The notes under the pieces are model-generated. The model made no database searches, had not been told where the DNA came from, and worked only from the letters and a program-made list of their open reading frames with translations. A stretch of DNA of 64,000 nucleotides from Nitrospirota bacterium (GTDB lineage: Bacteria; Nitrospirota; Leptospirillia; Leptospirillales; Leptospirillaceae): the NCBI GenBank assembly GCA_027314645.1, contig DAHVAL010000002.1, positions 62,001 to 126,000 on the forward strand, in the 5' to 3' direction. Positions within the stretch are counted from its first letter, which is position 1; every line of letters starts with the position of its first letter. Positions 61,292-64,000 of the stretch are shown here, one piece after another. The position numbers were made by a program, and so were the translations under genes.

Positions 61292-61920
61292 AACATGCAG
61301 CCCCCTATCCCGAAGTTCTCCATCGTCTCGAAGAATCCATCAAGGTTCCGACAATGGAGCTGGATTTTCACGATATCTTTCAACTCCTCGTCTCCACCGT
61401 CCTTTCGGCGCAAACGACGGACAAGACGGTCAATCGTGTCACTCCCGCCCTCTTTTCCAGGTATCCGGACGCCAGCTCCCTCTCACGGGCCAACTTGGAG
61501 GACTTGGAAACGCTCCTTAAACCCACAGGTTTTTTTCACAGAAAAGCCCTCCACATCAAGGCCCTGGCAGAGGCTCTCACCGAGAAGTTCGGCGCAAGGG
61601 TCCCGGACTCGATCGAACAGCTCGTGACCCTTCCGGGGGTGGGCCGGAAAACCGCCAGCGTCGTTCTCGCCCATGGGTTCAATAAGCCGGCCATCTTTGT
61701 CGATACCCATGTCGGGAGAGTCTGCCGGCGGCTCGGATGGACCCGGTCAAACGACCCGGACAAGGTCGAAGAGACCCTTGCACGCCATATTCCCCGGGAA
61801 GAATGGATTGCCGCGGCCTCCCGTCTTCTCCTTCACGGACGCTATGTGTGCCTGGCGCGGTCCCCCAAATGCGCCTCTTGCGTGCTTTTCGACATTTGCC
61901 CCTCTTCCGACTCTCCCTGA
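61288..61920 (+). CDS. nth: Endonuclease III (Nth)
   Basis: DNA glycosylase/AP lyase for oxidised pyrimidines. The 210-residue product has LLVSTVLSAQTTDKTVN, the helix-hairpin-helix LPGVGRKTASVVL with the catalytic lysine, FVDTHVGRV with the catalytic aspartate, and the [4Fe-4S] loop CLARSPKCASCVLFDIC (C-x6-C-x2-C-x5-C). The ATG at 61288 overlaps the GH15 stop (ATGA). This coupling links a repair gene to a sugar hydrolase with no obvious functional reason. Confidence 0.95.
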   Translation: MKHAAPYPEVLHRLEESIKVPTMELDFHDIFQLLVSTVLSAQTTDKTVNRVTPALFSRYPDASSLSRANLEDLETLLKPTGFFHRKALHIKALAEALTEKFGARVPDSIEQLVTLPGVGRKTASVVLAHGFNKPAIFVDTHVGRVCRRLGWTRSNDPDKVEETLARHIPREEWIAAASRLLLHGRYVCLARSPKCASCVLFDICPSSDSP

Positions 61921-61934
61921 CGCTATCGATTCGC

Positions 61935-61962
61935 TTGCACGCCTCCCCCGTGGGAGTATACT
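61935..61962 (+). promoter_or_regulatory. Sigma70 promoter of the DUF2892 gene
   Basis: TTGCAC (61935-61940) and TATACT (61957-61962) spaced by 16 bases, directly after the nth stop and about 90 bases before the next start codon. Confidence 0.7.
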
Positions 61963-62057
61963 TGAATCAAGAACCGACGGGGTTCCCAGGGTGCTCTCGG
62001 GAGGACGCCTGGTCCCCTGCGAACGCAATTTGGACTCCCTGGTCAAGGAGGCATCCG

Positions 62058-62255
62058 ATGAAGGTCAATGAGGGGATGATTGATAGAGCGGTTCGGATCT
62101 TGCTTGGGCTGGCCCTTATCTCCCTTGTGTACGTCGGGCCGAAAACCCCGTGGGGATGGGTGGGAATTGTTCCTCTGGTGACAGGAGTGTTGGGGTTCTG
62201 TGGCCTGTACGCCATACTCGGCATCACTACCTGTCCATCGAAAAAAGATTCCTGA
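62058..62255 (+). CDS. DUF2892 (YgaP-like) small inner-membrane protein
   Basis: A 65-residue protein with the family pattern: MKVNEGMIDRAVRILLGLAL (short amphipathic start then helix 1), a GPKTPWGWVG turn, helix 2 (IVPLVTGVLGFCGLYAILG) and ITTCPSKK at the end. The final cysteine and the CPxK ending are typical. Function of the family is not settled; some members are fused to rhodanese domains. AAGGAGG precedes the ATG at 62058. Confidence 0.88.
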   Translation: MKVNEGMIDRAVRILLGLALISLVYVGPKTPWGWVGIVPLVTGVLGFCGLYAILGITTCPSKKDS

Positions 62256-62361
62256 CCCCTGCCGGGAGGGGAGGTCCTGCCTTTTTCGCCGTTTCCTGCC
62301 TGTTCCCCTCTCCGGACCGATCCTGGAGAAGGAAAGGGATTTTGCGGCTTCTTTCATTTTC

Positions 62362-62390
62362 TTGAACCTCTTAGATCCCTCTGTTAATAT
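62362..62390 (+). promoter_or_regulatory. Putative sigma70 promoter of lepA
   Basis: TTGAAC (62362-62367), 17 bases, then TAATAT (62385-62390). An alternative -10, TATAGT, lies just downstream. The leader to lepA would be about 135 bases. The rest of the 278-base gap after the DUF2892 gene shows no gene. Confidence 0.6.
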
Positions 62391-62533
62391 AGTCTCGGCA
62401 TGGTGGGTTTCATTTTCCCACATTTCGGCACTCTCTATCCTCCTTTCGGAGTGGCTGACAGTCTGCCTGGCCGGTCCAACTCCGCCACACCCGAATACAA
62501 TCCAGGGGGCCGCAAGATGCCCTGGCAGAAGGA

Positions 62534-64000
62534 ATGCATTTTTTGGACTATCCGATTGAGCGAATTCGCAATTTCTGCATCATCGCCCATATCGACCATG
62601 GGAAATCGACCTTGGCCGACCGCCTTCTGGATCTTACGGGAGCGGTGTCGAAACGCGAGGCCCGTGACCAGATCCTCGACGCGATGGACTTGGAGCGGGA
62701 GCGTGGAATCACGATCAAAGCCCATAACGTGCGCCTCAACTATCGCGCCCGGGATGGGCAGGATTACCTCCTCAACCTGATCGACACCCCCGGGCATGTG
62801 GACTTCACCTACGAGGTCTCCCGTTCCCTGGCGGCTTGCGAGGGAGCGCTGCTTGTCGTGGACGCCTCTCAGGGGGTTGAAGCCCAAACCATCGCGAACG
62901 CCTATCTCGCCCTTGAAAACGACGTCCATATGATTCCGGTCATCAACAAGATCGACCTTCCGGGCGCGGACGTTCCCGGAACGCGCGAACAGATTGAAGA
63001 CGCCGTGGGACTCGATGCCTCGGAGGCCATTCTCATCTCTGCCAAGGAAGGAATCGGCATCGAGGACGTGCTGGAATCCATCGTCCAACGCGTTCCCCAT
63101 CCCAAAGGGAACAGGGAAGCCCCTCTCCGAGCGCTGCTCTTCGATGCATGGTTCGACCCCTACCTCGGAGCGGTCATTCTCGTTCGGGTCTTTGACGGAC
63201 GCATCACGCCTGGGCATTCGATCCGCCTTCTTTCGACAGGCCGCGATTATCCGGTCCTCTCGGTGGGTGCGTTCACTCCGAAACGCATGGAGCTGGGTTC
63301 CCTCGTGGCGGGAGAGGTGGGATTCGTCGTCACCGGGATCAAGTCGGTCCGTGAGACCCGGATCGGCGATACCTTGGCCGATGCGGGAAACACGGAGGCT
63401 CAACCCTATCCGGGCTTTCAGGAAACCAAGCCGATGGTGTTTTGCGGTCTTTTCCCAACCGATTCCGACCAGTACGAGGACCTCAAGGAGGCTCTGGATA
63501 AGCTCCGGATGAACGATGCCTCCTTTTCGTTTGAAATGGAAACCTCGCTCGCCCTGGGATTCGGCTTCCGGTGCGGCTTTCTTGGGCTCCTTCATATGGA
63601 AATCGTTCAGGAGCGCCTCGAGCGGGAATTCTCCCTGTCCCTGATCAGCACGGCGCCCACCGTGGTCTACCAGGTTCGGCTGGTCGACGGGGAGGAAATC
63701 ACGGTGGTGAACCCCGCCGAAATGCCCTCACCCAACAAAATCGGCTCTATTTTTGAACCCTTCATTCTCGGCTCCCTTTACATGCCGACCGAATTTCTTG
63801 GCCCCATCATGACTCTTTGCCAGGAAAGGCGGGGCATCCAGCGCGACCTGAAGTACCTCGACACCCGCCGTGTCCAGGTCCAGTACGAACTCCCCTTAAA
63901 TGAGGTCGTCCTCGATTTCTACGACCGCCTGAAAAGCCTTTCCAAGGGATACGCGTCCTTCGATTACGAATGGCTGGGATATCGACCCGCCGATCTCGAA
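62534..64000 (+). CDS. lepA: Elongation factor 4 (LepA), 3' end cut by window edge
   Basis: Ribosome-associated GTPase that acts on stalled or mis-translocated ribosomes. The first 489 codons are present; the family has about 600. G motifs are clear: [10 protein letters not shown] (G1), RGITIK (G2), DTPGHVDF (G3) and NKIDLP (G4). Domains II and III follow, with [27 protein letters not shown]. The ATG at 62534 directly abuts AAGGA, so the TTG three codons later (62543), nine bases after AAGGA, may be the real start. Confidence 0.97.
   Translation, partial: MHFLDYPIERIRNFCIIAHIDHGKSTLADRLLDLTGAVSKREARDQILDAMDLERERGITIKAHNVRLNYRARDGQDYLLNLIDTPGHVDFTYEVSRSLAACEGALLVVDASQGVEAQTIANAYLALENDVHMIPVINKIDLPGADVPGTREQIEDAVGLDASEAILISAKEGIGIEDVLESIVQRVPHPKGNREAPLRALLFDAWFDPYLGAVILVRVFDGRITPGHSIRLLSTGRDYPVLSVGAFTPKRMELGSLVAGEVGFVVTGIKSVRETRIGDTLADAGNTEAQPYPGFQETKPMVFCGLFPTDSDQYEDLKEALDKLRMNDASFSFEMETSLALGFGFRCGFLGLLHMEIVQERLEREFSLSLISTAPTVVYQVRLVDGEEITVVNPAEMPSPNKIGSIFEPFILGSLYMPTEFLGPIMTLCQERRGIQRDLKYLDTRRVQVQYELPLNEVVLDFYDRLKSLSKGYASFDYEWLGYRPADLE

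Noticed and set aside
61673-62071. 132-codon plus-strand frame overlapping the nth end
   Set aside because: It is a shadow of nth running into the promoter region; no ribosome site and no family.
1-64000. CRISPR arrays, insertion sequences, prophage and tRNA/rRNA genes
   Set aside because: No regularly spaced repeats, transposase or integrase frames, or tRNA-like cloverleafs were found on reading the window.

Overview
The window is chromosomal DNA from a free-living bacterium with an energy-transducing membrane, dense gene packing, many 1-8 base gene overlaps and frequent TTG starts. The mix points to a Nitrospirota-type chemolithotroph, and Leptospirillum is my best guess. The clues are a 14-subunit-type complex I whose NuoF carries extra ferredoxin domains, c-type cytochrome, an EmrAB-TolC pump, a His/Lys-rich acid-shock-like exported peptide, and a zapB-zapA-6S RNA-rny-ymdB-xseAB-ispA-dxs-tlyA order of the kind seen in deltaproteobacterial and Nitrospirota genomes. 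The taxonomic call is inference; no rRNA is present.

Layout. (1) 1-13,822, minus strand: the nuo operon, nuoA to nuoM (nuoM is cut by the left edge), read from a near-consensus sigma70 promoter at 13,794-13,822. (2) 13,891-32,155, minus strand: a long housekeeping block running tonB-like, slt, zapB-like, zapA, 6S RNA, rarA, a terminator, then rny, ymdB, xseA, xseB, ispA, dxs, tlyA, an epimerase-like gene, cutA, an M23 peptidase and secA. (3) 32,267-42,540, plus strand: rsmA, rnj, ftsK, lolA, uvrA, a CDF metal transporter and pdxA, mostly overlapping. (4) 42,686-43,915: an outer-membrane barrel and a His/Lys-rich exported peptide, closed by a bidirectional terminator. (5) 43,974-49,742, minus strand: a six-gene unit, tetR - tetraheme cytochrome c - emrA - emrB - tolC - rnhA, in which every junction overlaps, with a promoter and perfect palindromic operator in front of tetR. 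(6) 49,785-57,292, plus strand: an MNIO (DUF692) enzyme with a lipoprotein, a non-coding stretch with three tandem hairpins, then a CheZ-like protein, a LexA-like protein lacking the autoproteolytic residues, a small membrane protein and a SNF2 helicase. (7) 57,400-64,000: a proline-dehydrogenase-like gene facing a YggX-like gene, a 600-base non-coding stretch with a strongly AT-rich island, a 43-residue membrane peptide, a GH15 glucoamylase, nth, a DUF2892 protein and the first 489 codons of lepA.

The left two thirds is core physiology: respiration or reverse electron flow, protein export, isoprenoid supply, RNA turnover, division, DNA repair. The accessory interest lies in 42.6-59.2 kb. The best candidates for undescribed biology are the cytochrome-containing efflux operon, the MNIO-lipoprotein pair, and the cheZ-like / non-cleavable lexA-like / membrane protein / SNF2 cluster. 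No CRISPR array, IS element, tRNA or rRNA was seen.
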